Positions 33,701-41,213 of a stretch of 64,000 nucleotides of DNA are shown piece after piece. Each line of letters opens with the position of its first letter. The first letter of the stretch is position 1. This DNA comes from Candidatus Villigracilis affinis (lineage in GTDB: Bacteria; Chloroflexota; Anaerolineae; Anaerolineales; Villigracilaceae). Location: the NCBI GenBank assembly GCA_016718275.1, contig JADKEA010000011.1, forward strand, positions 62,001 to 126,000, written 5' to 3'. The translations under genes and the position numbers were made by a program. The notes beneath the pieces were generated by a model. That model was not told where the DNA came from. It searched no databases and worked only from the letters and a program-made list of their open reading frames with translations.

Positions 33701-34258
33701 CTACACGCGGGTGACGTATTCGCCTGTGCGTGTGTCCACACGAATGACATCGCCGACAACCACGAAGTTGGGGCACTGCACCGTCACACCAGTTTCGGTG
33801 ATGACTTTCTTGGTGACGCCGGTGGCGGTGTCGCCGCGGATGGCCATTTCAGCTTCGACGACCTTCAAGTCAACCGAAGTGGGCAATTCCACGTCGATGG
33901 CTTCGCCTTTGTAGAAGGTCAGTTTCACTTCCATGCCTTCGGTGAGGAACTGAGCACTATCACCAAGGGATTCTTTCTTGATGCCGGGCTGTTCAAATGT
34001 GACGTTATCCATAAAGTAGTAGAGATCGCCGTCGTTATACAGGTAGGAAACATTGGCGAAATCGAGGGATACATCCTGAACCGACTGGCCGGAGCTGAAT
34101 GTGCGCTCAATGTTGGCGCCGGTCAGCAAATTGCGGGCCTTTACTTTAATATTGGCATTGCCGCGACCGGTCTTATTGTGGCTGTAGTCCAATACCTTTA
34201 GGAGATTGCCGTCCAATTCAAATGTGACGCCCTTGCGAAGTTCATTTACATCTATCAT
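33701..34258 (-). CDS. efp: Elongation factor P, Arg-type loop
   Basis: EF-P binds between the P and E sites of the ribosome and relieves stalling at polyproline. The 185-residue protein has the KOW-like N domain (MIDVNELRKGVTFELDGNLLKVL), two OB domains and the C-terminal signature (TATGVTKKVITETGVTVQCPNFVVVGDVIRVDTRTGEYVTRV in segments). The tip loop is HNKTGRGNANIKV: the residue that is modified Lys34 in E. coli is Arg32 here. Arg-type EF-Ps of beta- and gamma-proteobacteria are rhamnosylated by EarP, but their loop has a different spacing (KSGRNAA). A minus-strand TATAAT (34311-34316) and AAGGAAAG ribosome site precede it. Confidence 0.96.
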   Translation of the reverse strand: MIDVNELRKGVTFELDGNLLKVLDYSHNKTGRGNANIKVKARNLLTGANIERTFSSGQSVQDVSLDFANVSYLYNDGDLYYFMDNVTFEQPGIKKESLGDSAQFLTEGMEVKLTFYKGEAIDVELPTSVDLKVVEAEMAIRGDTATGVTKKVITETGVTVQCPNFVVVGDVIRVDTRTGEYVTRV

Positions 34259-34310
34259 GCTTGCACTTTCCTTGATTAATTGAATTTGATTTTTTTACGT
34301 GAGCGGGCAG

Positions 34311-34316
34311 ATTATA
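34311..34316 (-). promoter_or_regulatory. -10 box of efp
   Basis: ATTATA on plus is a minus-strand TATAAT 52 nt upstream of the efp start. The message would have a leader of about 45 nt with a ribosome site. Confidence 0.5.
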
Positions 34317-34376
34317 CCAATGAGTTGCAAATCGTGGCTAGGCTGGGGTAAACCACGCGAATTGGAAAGCGCAAAA

Positions 34377-34871
34377 TCAGTGTGAGGATTCGGAGGTTGG
34401 ATCGTCGCTGAGGAGTTGTACGGCATGCGGAAGAACAAGCAGGACGGCTTGCAGGTTTTCCATGGCCCCCTTTGGGCTGCCGGGTAGGTTGATGATGAGA
34501 GTTCGTCCGCGAATGCCTGCGACGGAGCGGGAGAGCATGGCGTGGGCTGTCTTTTTCAGGCTATCGGAGCGCATGGCTTCAGCAAGGCCAGGCGCTTCAC
34601 GCTGGATGACTGCACGGGTGGCTTCAGGGGTCACATCGCGTTGGGCAAAACCAGTGCCGCCTGTGGTAAGGATGATATCAAACTGTCCACTGTCGGCCCA
34701 GGAGATCAGCGCGGCGCGGATGGCAGATTCATCGTCGGGGAGAATCGCTTGATTGGTGACCGACCAGCCCTGAGCGCGGACAAGATCCGCAAGGGCGGGT
34801 CCAGAAGCATCCTCGCGCTCGCCTCGCGCTGAACGGTCAGAGAGGGTCATAATCCCAAATCGAATCGCCAT
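34377..34871 (-). CDS. mog: Molybdopterin adenylyltransferase, MogA/MoaB family
   Basis: A 164-residue protein of the MoaB/MogA fold, which adenylates molybdopterin before molybdenum insertion. Motifs: FGIMTLSDRSARGEREDASGPAL, FDIILTTGGTGFAQRDVTPEAT, and LIINLPGSPKGAMENL. It complements moaC, moaD and moaE at 18633-20204. The start at 34871 is chosen over 34883 because it gives the usual N terminus. It is the last gene of the hsp20-lon-response regulator group; whether this has meaning is unclear. Confidence 0.9.
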   Translation of the reverse strand: MAIRFGIMTLSDRSARGEREDASGPALADLVRAQGWSVTNQAILPDDESAIRAALISWADSGQFDIILTTGGTGFAQRDVTPEATRAVIQREAPGLAEAMRSDSLKKTAHAMLSRSVAGIRGRTLIINLPGSPKGAMENLQAVLLVLPHAVQLLSDDPTSESSH

Positions 34872-34890
34872 GATCTTTACCACTAAAAGG

Positions 34891-35256
34891 CTAAACCGCC
34901 TGAATCACTTGCTTGAGAATCATGATGAGATCGTCGGGCATGTAGGGTTTCATCAAGAAACCGTTTGCGCCGCGACGGACACACTCATCCCTGACATCGG
35001 AACCGGAAGACATAACCACACGTGTGGCGGCGGTCTCTGCTGAACTTCGAATGTTGGACAAAATATCCAACCCACTCTGGCCGGAAAGATGCACGTCCAA
35101 CAAAACGACATCGGGTTTTTCATTGAGAACCGCCAGTGGAACATCGGCATCGGCTTGCAGGGCCAGTGCATCAAATCCCTCCATTTTGAGCAGGGTCTTC
35201 AACAACGAGACCATGGTAATGTCATCTTCGGCGATTAATACTTTTACTTTTGCCAT
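34891..35256 (-). CDS. Single-domain response regulator (CheY-like)
   Basis: A 121-residue receiver domain with no output domain. The acidic triad E10-D11-D12 (LIAEDD), the phospho-acceptor D54 (VVLLDVHLSG) and K103 (FLMKPY) are all present. The conserved Thr/Ser is in VVMSSGSD. Its first 35 bp overlap the 3' end of lon in a different frame. No histidine kinase is adjacent, so its input and partner are unknown. Single-domain regulators act by protein contact, for example on phosphorelays. Confidence 0.9.
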   Translation of the reverse strand: MAKVKVLIAEDDITMVSLLKTLLKMEGFDALALQADADVPLAVLNEKPDVVLLDVHLSGQSGLDILSNIRSSAETAATRVVMSSGSDVRDECVRRGANGFLMKPYMPDDLIMILKQVIQAV

Positions 35257-37861
35257 TTTTCTTTACTTTCGTTGGTTTGGATTTTTTTGTGGTTGTCTTG
35301 CTGGCTTTCTTTTTTACCGGCCCCGCCTTTTCCAATGCGGCATTGAGCACGTCTTCCACAGATTCGGCAAAAATAAATTTCATGGATTGCCTGATCTCAT
35401 CAGGGACATCTTCAATATCCGATTCGTTGCGCTTCGGCAGGATCACGGTGGTCAGTCCATTGCGATGGGCCGCCAATACTTTTTCCTTGACGCCGCCGAT
35501 GGCTAAAACCTGACCTCGCAATGTGATCTCTCCGGTCATGCCTACCTGTGGCTTGACCTTGCGGCCAGAGATCAACGACACCAGAGATGTGGCCATCGCC
35601 ACACCTGCAGAGGGTCCATCCTTGGGTTGGGCGCCCGCAGGAATGTGCATGTGCAGATCGAATTTGTTGAAAAATTCCTCGGGCACATTCAAGGATTCGG
35701 CACGCGAACGGACGTATGACAACGCCGCGCGCGCAGATTCCTGCATGACATTTCCGATTGAGCCAGTGACTTGAAAACCGCGCCCACCGGGCATGGCAGT
35801 CGTTTCGATAAACAAAATATCACCGCCAAAGGCTGTCCATGCCAGGCCAGGGACCACACCAGGAATGGATGTGCGCTTGTTGAGTTCCTCTGTGCCATGG
35901 AAAATCGGATGGTCGAGGTATTCCTCCACCAATTCGGGCGTGATCTCGAATTTTTCACCTTTGTGTTCGGCGATCTTCGTGCCGACCTTGCGGCAGACTG
36001 CACCAATCTTGCGCTCCAAGTTACGCACTCCCGCTTCACGCGTATATTGGCGGACAATCATTTTCAAAGCGTCGTCGTTAAACGAAATCTCATCCTGATG
36101 CAGGCTATTCTCCCGAATCTGACGCGGAATGAGGTAGCCGCGCGCAATGGCCATTTTCTCGTTTTCGGTATAGCCTGAAAGGAAGATCATCTCCATGCGG
36201 TCGCGCAATGGACCGGGGATGGTCTCAAGCGTATTCGCGGTGGTGATGAAAAAAACCTGCGAAAGATCGAAGGAAACTTCAAGATAGTTATCACGGAACT
36301 CACCGTTTTGCTCAGGGTCCAAAACTTCAAGCAAAGCCGAAGCGGGATCACCGTGAAAGTCATAGGTAAGCTTGTCCACTTCATCAAGCATAAAAACGGG
36401 ATTCTTGGAATCCACACGGCGCAGGGATTGCAAAATGCGTCCCGGCATTGCGCCGATATAGGTGCGGCGATGTCCGCGGATCTCGGCTTCATCACGCACA
36501 CCGCCAAGCGATGCGCGGATGAATTTGCGTTCCATTGCGCGGGCGATGGATTGCCCAAGCGATGTTTTGCCTACGCCAGGAGGGCCGACAAAACACAAAA
36601 TGACGCCTTCACGTTCACGGCGAATAAAATCATCAGAGGGGGCTTTTTCCTCATCCTTGCGGTCAAGGCGCAATTTGCGGATGGCAAGGAATTCGAGGAT
36701 GCGGTCTTTTACATCTTCAAGGCCGAAATGATCCTTGTTAAGGATCTCTCGTGCATGTCCGATCTCGAGGTTATCCTGTGTAGATTTCGACCACGGAAGC
36801 GACACGAGCCAATCCAAATACGTGCGGATGACACCATACTCAGCCGCAGCTGTCGGAAGACGCGACAGGCGGTCCAACTCCTGTTTGGCCTGTTTATGGG
36901 CCTCCTCGGGCATTTTCGCCTCTTCGATCTTTTTGCGAAAATCCTCCGTCTCAACAGATTGTTCATCCCTGTCACCCAGCTCACGCTGGATGGCTTTCAT
37001 CTGCTCGCGCAAGAAGTATTCACGTTGAACTTTTTCGATCTCACCGCGCGCTTCGTTTTGGATCTTCTGCCCGATTTGCAAAACTTCCGCTTCGCGGACA
37101 AGCAAACCGATCAGCTTCTTCAATTTTTCATAAACAGAATCCAACTCGAGAATTTCCTGTGCATCCTGCAAATTGATGCGCTGGAAGTTCGCGATCGTAT
37201 AAACGGTTTGCAAAGGGTCTTCCAGTGAGGTGATGGAGCCCACCAATTCATCGGGGAACGATGGGATCATTTGTGTGATCTGCTGGAACTGGTCGCGTGC
37301 GTTACGGGCCAACGCACTGGTCTCGAGATTCGTTTCCACGGTTTCGGGAATCAGGCTGATCCGCGCTCTCAAATAAGGTTCGTCCCCTACAAACTCTTCG
37401 ATACGGAACCGTTCCATGCCCTGAACCAGCAGGCGGATGGTCCCGTCTGGGGCGCGCAACAACCGATGCACAGTGGCAATAGTGCCGACCTGATACAGTT
37501 CATTCGGGCCAGGGGTCTCCAACTCAGGGTTGAGTGCAGCAACGAGGCCGACCAATTTATCGCCGCCAACGACATCATCCACTAATTTTACGGAGCGCGG
37601 CTGTCCGACTGTCAGCGGGACGGCGGTGTTGGGGTATACGACCACTCCGCGCAACGGCAGGATTGGAAGTGTATCGGGGAATTTCTGTCCCTCGTTTTTC
37701 TCACCATTTTCCGGTGCTTGTGAAGCGCCATCATCCTTTTGAAAACGGGCAAGAGCCGACGACATGAACATTTTCATCAGTTCCTCGTCGGTCTCGCCCA
37801 TCGATTGTAAAAACTCATTGATTCCGGTTTGCCACCGTTCTGCAGGCATATGTTTATTCAA
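35222..37861 (-). CDS. lon: ATP-dependent Lon protease with Lys-rich tail
   Basis: Lon degrades misfolded and regulatory proteins in the cytoplasm. The 879-residue protein has the N-terminal LON substrate domain (from LPILPLRGVVVYPNTAVPL), a coiled-coil segment (IQNEARGEIEKVQREYFLREQMKAIQREL), the AAA domain (Walker A GPPGVGKTS, Walker B VFMLDEVDK) and the protease domain. Catalytic Ser751 is in PKDGPSAG and Lys794 in GGVKEK. After the normal end there is an unusual basic tail of about 30 residues (KKKASKTTTKKSKPTK...). The gene overlaps hsp20 by 8 bp and the response regulator by 35 bp, so the proteostasis genes are one operon. The start could also be the Met at 37849. Confidence 0.97.
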   Translation of the reverse strand: MNKHMPAERWQTGINEFLQSMGETDEELMKMFMSSALARFQKDDGASQAPENGEKNEGQKFPDTLPILPLRGVVVYPNTAVPLTVGQPRSVKLVDDVVGGDKLVGLVAALNPELETPGPNELYQVGTIATVHRLLRAPDGTIRLLVQGMERFRIEEFVGDEPYLRARISLIPETVETNLETSALARNARDQFQQITQMIPSFPDELVGSITSLEDPLQTVYTIANFQRINLQDAQEILELDSVYEKLKKLIGLLVREAEVLQIGQKIQNEARGEIEKVQREYFLREQMKAIQRELGDRDEQSVETEDFRKKIEEAKMPEEAHKQAKQELDRLSRLPTAAAEYGVIRTYLDWLVSLPWSKSTQDNLEIGHAREILNKDHFGLEDVKDRILEFLAIRKLRLDRKDEEKAPSDDFIRREREGVILCFVGPPGVGKTSLGQSIARAMERKFIRASLGGVRDEAEIRGHRRTYIGAMPGRILQSLRRVDSKNPVFMLDEVDKLTYDFHGDPASALLEVLDPEQNGEFRDNYLEVSFDLSQVFFITTANTLETIPGPLRDRMEMIFLSGYTENEKMAIARGYLIPRQIRENSLHQDEISFNDDALKMIVRQYTREAGVRNLERKIGAVCRKVGTKIAEHKGEKFEITPELVEEYLDHPIFHGTEELNKRTSIPGVVPGLAWTAFGGDILFIETTAMPGGRGFQVTGSIGNVMQESARAALSYVRSRAESLNVPEEFFNKFDLHMHIPAGAQPKDGPSAGVAMATSLVSLISGRKVKPQVGMTGEITLRGQVLAIGGVKEKVLAAHRNGLTTVILPKRNESDIEDVPDEIRQSMKFIFAESVEDVLNAALEKAGPVKKKASKTTTKKSKPTKVKKNGKSKSINRRR

Positions 37862-38252
37862 CCTTGATCTGTTTTGGTGTTGCTTTCGGGAGGGTAACGG
37901 TTAGGAATCCGTCTTTGTATTCCGCAATTGCATGATCGATGTCCACCGGCCCAGGCAGACCCAGGGCTGTTGCAAATTTGCCGAAACGGATTTCCATTTG
38001 GTGATACGCGCGCCGTTCGGGGGCATCGGGGCGCACCCCTGCAATCAGCAGGGTGGTGTTCTCTATCGAGACTTCAAAATCATCTTCATTCATTCCCGCT
38101 ATTTCAACGCGGACGACGTAAGCATTTTCAGTTTCGTATTCATCAGTGGGAGGACTCCATACATTTGAGCGGACCTGCCAGCTCACTGCATGAAGGATTT
38201 CACGGCGCGTCTCCAACAACGCTGCGCTTGATTTACGTACGATCGCAGGCAT
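37854..38252 (-). CDS. Small heat-shock protein, Hsp20 family
   Basis: A 132-residue alpha-crystallin-type chaperone. The core runs from about residue 38 (TENAYVVRVEIAGMNEDDFEVSIENTTLLIAG) to the typical end YKDGFLTVTLPKA. It holds unfolded proteins soluble for refolding or degradation. A good AAGGAGAAT ribosome site precedes the ATG. It is the first gene of the hsp20-lon operon, so stress could raise both a holding chaperone and a protease. No clear CIRCE element is visible upstream. Confidence 0.94.
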   Translation of the reverse strand: MPAIVRKSSAALLETRREILHAVSWQVRSNVWSPPTDEYETENAYVVRVEIAGMNEDDFEVSIENTTLLIAGVRPDAPERRAYHQMEIRFGKFATALGLPGPVDIDHAIAEYKDGFLTVTLPKATPKQIKVE

Positions 38253-38291
38253 GGATATTCTCCTTCACAATATGCGCTTTTCGGAAGAATT

Positions 38292-38367
38292 TGGCGCCTC
38301 CGGCGGGTTTCGAACCCACAACCTACTGCTTAGAAGGCAGTTGCTCTATCCATTGAGCTACGGAGGC
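38292..38367 (-). tRNA. tRNA-Arg (anticodon TCT)
   Basis: Read on minus: acceptor GCCTCCG pairs with CGGAGGC, D-arm region AGCTCAATGGATAGAGC, anticodon arm ACTGC-CTTCTAA-GCAGT giving anticodon TCT (reads AGA/AGG), and T-arm GTGGG-TTCGAAC-CCGC in segments. Discriminator is G at 38295 and CCA is encoded (38294-38292). The variable loop is short, as in a class I tRNA. Confidence 0.96.
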
Positions 38368-38378
38368 ATTATTTAAAA

Positions 38379-38822
38379 CTACTCGCCTGATTCCGCAATC
38401 GGTATGCTGATCTCAAATGGTCTCAAGCCGCGATACACACGCGGACCGGCGATCGTCTTCAATATTGTATCTGCCGGGCGGCCAAGTTTCTTGCCGAGTT
38501 CTTCAGCAGACATGGGAGTGTTCCCATTCACGAGAAAAATACGAAATACTGCCTCCACCATTGCGGTATGCGCGTCGGAGAATTCGGGCAGTAATGCACA
38601 ATGACTCATCAGGGCATGTTGTATACCATCCACCTGCTTTACTTCTGCAGTTTGTGGGTCGATCCAGTCGATCATTCCACCTTCGTCCATTTCGGCAAAG
38701 GCTTCCTGATGTTCGGCACACAACAAGGAACGCAGAAATACATGCCAGTCCCGTTCGCTCTTCTTCCACCATTCAAAATCAATATGAAATGGGGTCTTGG
38801 CTGTCGGTTTTAATAAACTCAT
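38379..38822 (-). CDS. Hypothetical protein, winged-helix-like C terminus
   Basis: A 147-residue soluble protein I do not recognise. The N-terminal half starts TPFHIDFEWWKKSERDWHVFLRSLLC and is rich in aromatic and acidic residues. The C-terminal half (AVFRIFLVNGNTPMSAEELGKKLGRPADTILKTIAGPRVYRGLRPF) looks like a winged helix-turn-helix in which a DNA-binding helix would be GKKLGRPADTILKTI. Its first ATG overlaps the stop of the upstream 522-residue gene, so the two proteins are made together. A regulator or nucleic-acid-binding partner is a guess. Confidence 0.6.
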   Translation of the reverse strand: MSLLKPTAKTPFHIDFEWWKKSERDWHVFLRSLLCAEHQEAFAEMDEGGMIDWIDPQTAEVKQVDGIQHALMSHCALLPEFSDAHTAMVEAVFRIFLVNGNTPMSAEELGKKLGRPADTILKTIAGPRVYRGLRPFEISIPIAESGE

Positions 38823-40390
38823 TAGGCCTCCTCATCCAGGCGGAAGTGCAGATCGCCTACATGTTTGAAGGCAGGGTTGGTTTCCAATAAAGCAAAAAGC
38901 GGCGCAGGTGGAACGCGGCGCACAAGATTTATCGCCGCATATAATTCCTGGGCGTGTACATGTCCCTGCGGGTTCGATTTGGTTAATTCACGCATGACCG
39001 AAAGCACGAGGTCATTAAACGATTGCTTCTTTTCCCAAACAGGGTCAAGTGACTTGAAATCAGGCACATGGATCACCATGCGGTCATTGAATTCAGCAGT
39101 GATCGGTTGTTTCAACATGGCAAAAACGAAGCCACCATCCTTGCCAACCAATACAGTGCGGACCCAATCTTTTGAAGACCGCTGGCTCTTTACTTCCACA
39201 ATCACTTCGCCGGGCTTTTCACCGCGCTTCAACTGCACGATCGAACCCGGGATTAATTGATGAGCCTTATACCATTCGCGCAAACCGTACACATATCCAT
39301 ACTCGAGCACAACCCAGGCAGGAATGCGTTGTTTGGTCTTGCCATCTACGAGAGTAAACCGTACACGCGGTGATTCATATGCCGTGGGAAACAATCTGCG
39401 AGCCCGCGCGGACATTGGTAAAGTGCCAGCTCGCAAATGGGGGTAGATCAAAGTGATCGTAATGGATGAAATGTCGCCGTGGGCATCATCTTTATCGGGC
39501 GGGGTCAATTCATCATCTAATTGATCTTCAAGATTTCTGATCTCAGCACTGAGAACACTGCGATCATGTTCAATCTCTGAATAGCGTAACGGAGCCGGCA
39601 CTTCACGTACAAAATCAGGTTCAAGGCGGTATAAGCACCACAATACTTGTCCGGCAGGGCCAACCTCATCAAAACGTTCGTCGCTCTGCAAGGCATAGTT
39701 CAGGGAAAATTCAGCCAGTTTGGGGTTTACGCTGGCGGGCAATTCAATATCTTTCATCAGTGCTTCGGTGGTAAGAGGTTCGCCGCCTGCCATATCCAGT
39801 ACGGCTTCAGCGAGATTCAATTGTCCCTGATTGATATCAATCAAAAGAGAGCGTGGGAACCAGCTCCCGGCAATTTTCACAAGGCCGTGATCTGAATTGA
39901 AAGAAGCTTCAAGTTTCTTTTCGATCTGATCACTAAAATCACGTAAAATGGACTCGGCGCTTAATTCGTTTTTTTCTGGCTCGGCAATCGGTGCATCGTT
40001 CAAATAGTGCATTTCAAGGTTTGCGGCGAACAGACGCTCCGTGCGGTCTTCCATGGCAATCGTAAGCACATCGAAACCGCTCGACGAAGGATTCACTCCT
40101 TCGCGCAATGCAGTCACTGTGCCGCGTTTCCAATCCAACGCAGGAAAAACAATATCTTCACCAACTTGATATTTTTCTTTGGGCAGATAACTCCTGCCCG
40201 CAGCTTTATGCTTTCCCTCTGCCGCTGCACGCTCAGCCTTGATACGTGCATCTACAAACTCGAAGGAGAGATCCCGCGTTGTTAGCGGCGTCTCACGTTC
40301 AAAAAGATAATTATGCAGATTTTCAACATCTTGTGGAGTAATCTGAATGGATAACCAATATTCGGTGGGGAGTGAAAATGCGCCTGCCAT
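38822..40390 (-). CDS. Hypothetical 522-residue protein, HTH-like segments
   Basis: A soluble acidic protein with no signal peptide or membrane segment that I cannot assign to a known family. Visible parts: an N-terminal stretch (ITPQDVENLHNYLFERETPLTTRDLSFEFVDARI) like a HARE-HTH or winged helix; a segment beginning YLPKEKYQVGEDIVFPALDWKRGTVTALREG that reads as a small beta-barrel; a central helical part with a charged helix pair (RSVLSAEIRNLEDQLDDELTPP); and a C-terminal part ending LHFRLDEEA. A minus-strand TATAAT is at 40434-40439. It overlaps the following gene by 1 bp. The pair may be lineage-specific. Confidence 0.6.
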   Translation of the reverse strand: MAGAFSLPTEYWLSIQITPQDVENLHNYLFERETPLTTRDLSFEFVDARIKAERAAAEGKHKAAGRSYLPKEKYQVGEDIVFPALDWKRGTVTALREGVNPSSSGFDVLTIAMEDRTERLFAANLEMHYLNDAPIAEPEKNELSAESILRDFSDQIEKKLEASFNSDHGLVKIAGSWFPRSLLIDINQGQLNLAEAVLDMAGGEPLTTEALMKDIELPASVNPKLAEFSLNYALQSDERFDEVGPAGQVLWCLYRLEPDFVREVPAPLRYSEIEHDRSVLSAEIRNLEDQLDDELTPPDKDDAHGDISSITITLIYPHLRAGTLPMSARARRLFPTAYESPRVRFTLVDGKTKQRIPAWVVLEYGYVYGLREWYKAHQLIPGSIVQLKRGEKPGEVIVEVKSQRSSKDWVRTVLVGKDGGFVFAMLKQPITAEFNDRMVIHVPDFKSLDPVWEKKQSFNDLVLSVMRELTKSNPQGHVHAQELYAAINLVRRVPPAPLFALLETNPAFKHVGDLHFRLDEEA

Positions 40391-40433
40391 ACTCAGCCTT
40401 GAAATGAATTTACGCTTTACGCGTGACAGGCAG

Positions 40434-40439
40434 ATTATA
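40434..40439 (-). promoter_or_regulatory. -10 box of the 522-residue unknown gene
   Basis: ATTATA on plus is a minus-strand TATAAT about 44 nt upstream of the start codon. No clear -35 was seen. Confidence 0.4.
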
Positions 40440-40463
40440 CCTTACCTTGCAGATACTATCTAT

Positions 40464-40479
40464 ATTTTTATAAAAATAC
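40464..40479. other. AT-rich perfect palindrome
   Basis: TATTTTTATAAAAATA is a perfect 16-bp palindrome in the divergent region between the unknown gene and the cytochrome lipoprotein gene. It may be a regulator site or simply AT-rich promoter DNA. Confidence 0.3.
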
Positions 40480-40571
40480 AGAATGCCGTAAGAAACCACA
40501 TAATTTCCACATCAAATCAACCTGAAAGCTAGTTAAAGTTAGCCGCATTAAAAAGTGAAAGGAATTAATAA

Positions 40572-41051
40572 ATGAATAAGACATTAATTTTCAGCCTGAT
40601 TTTACTCACGGTCATAGCCACAGCCTGTGGAGTACAAGCGGCTCAGCCTTCACCCCTGCCTGCCACAGCAACTGAGGCAGTGATCGTCCCTGCGGCAACA
40701 AACACATCCGTCCCCGTCCCCACAGAGGCGCAAGTCTCTCAGACAGAAAGCCCCACTCAACCAGCGGCCCCCACAGTCAGTTTTGCAAACGACATCCTGC
40801 CGATATTTAATAATAGCTGCAACAAATGTCATGGTGTTGAACAGGTTAAGGAAGGCCTCGACATGAGAACATACGAAACCCTCATGGCAGGCTCATTCAA
40901 CGGCAGTGTCGTCACCCCCGGCAGTGCCAACGACAGTTTCCTGGTCGAACAGATCATCAATGGTGAAATGCCCAAGCGCGGACAAAAACTATTGCCCGCA
41001 CAAATCCAACTCATCATAGATTGGATCAATGCAGGCGCACTGAACAACTAG
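40572..41051 (+). CDS. Lipoprotein with one c-type heme motif
   Basis: A 159-residue lipoprotein. Signal peptide MNKTLIFSLILLTVIATAC with a lipobox (Cys 19), a Pro/Thr-rich linker (about 22-68), then a small cytochrome c-like domain: VSFANDILPIFNNSCNKCHGVEQVKEGLDM, with one CxxCH. The C-terminal GEMPKRGQKLLPAQIQLIIDWINAGA provides a candidate distal Met (EMP). This type is close to the planctomycete-type cytochrome c domain (PSCyt1). It would carry electrons at the outer face of the membrane, but no redox partner is adjacent. A terminator follows. Confidence 0.87.
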   Translation: MNKTLIFSLILLTVIATACGVQAAQPSPLPATATEAVIVPAATNTSVPVPTEAQVSQTESPTQPAAPTVSFANDILPIFNNSCNKCHGVEQVKEGLDMRTYETLMAGSFNGSVVTPGSANDSFLVEQIINGEMPKRGQKLLPAQIQLIIDWINAGALNN

Positions 41052-41073
41052 ACCCGCCCCACACATCAAAAAA

Positions 41074-41116
41074 ACAAAAACGACTTGCTCAAAAAGAATC
41101 AAGTCGTTTTTGTTTC
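41074..41116 (+). terminator. Intrinsic terminator after cytochrome lipoprotein gene
   Basis: ACAAAAACGACTTG (41074-41087) pairs perfectly with CAAGTCGTTTTTGT (41100-41113) and runs into a T-rich tract. Confidence 0.88.
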
Positions 41117-41154
41117 ACCAGTCATTTGACTTGCACATTTGTAACCTTCCTCAC

Positions 41155-41183
41155 TTGACTTTTCACCCCGCCCGTCGTAAAAT
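41155..41183 (+). promoter_or_regulatory. Near-consensus promoter of the GntR regulator gene
   Basis: TTGACT (41155-41160), exactly 17 bp, then TAAAAT (41178-41183). The start point would be near 41190, at the edge of the operator palindrome. Confidence 0.7.
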
Positions 41184-41188
41184 CCTAT

Positions 41189-41208
41189 TAATCTGATTAA
41201 TCAGATTA
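41189..41208 (+). promoter_or_regulatory. Perfect 20-bp palindrome, likely autoregulatory operator
   Basis: TAATCTGATTAATCAGATTA is a perfect palindrome covering the expected transcription start and ending 5 bp before the ATG of the GntR-type regulator. A bound dimer there would block initiation, so negative autoregulation is the simplest reading. Confidence 0.7.
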
Positions 41209-41213
41209 CAACT

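Noticed and set aside
36308..37228. 306-codon plus-strand frame opposite lon
   Set aside because: It is antisense to conserved Lon domains and has no ribosome site or family signature.
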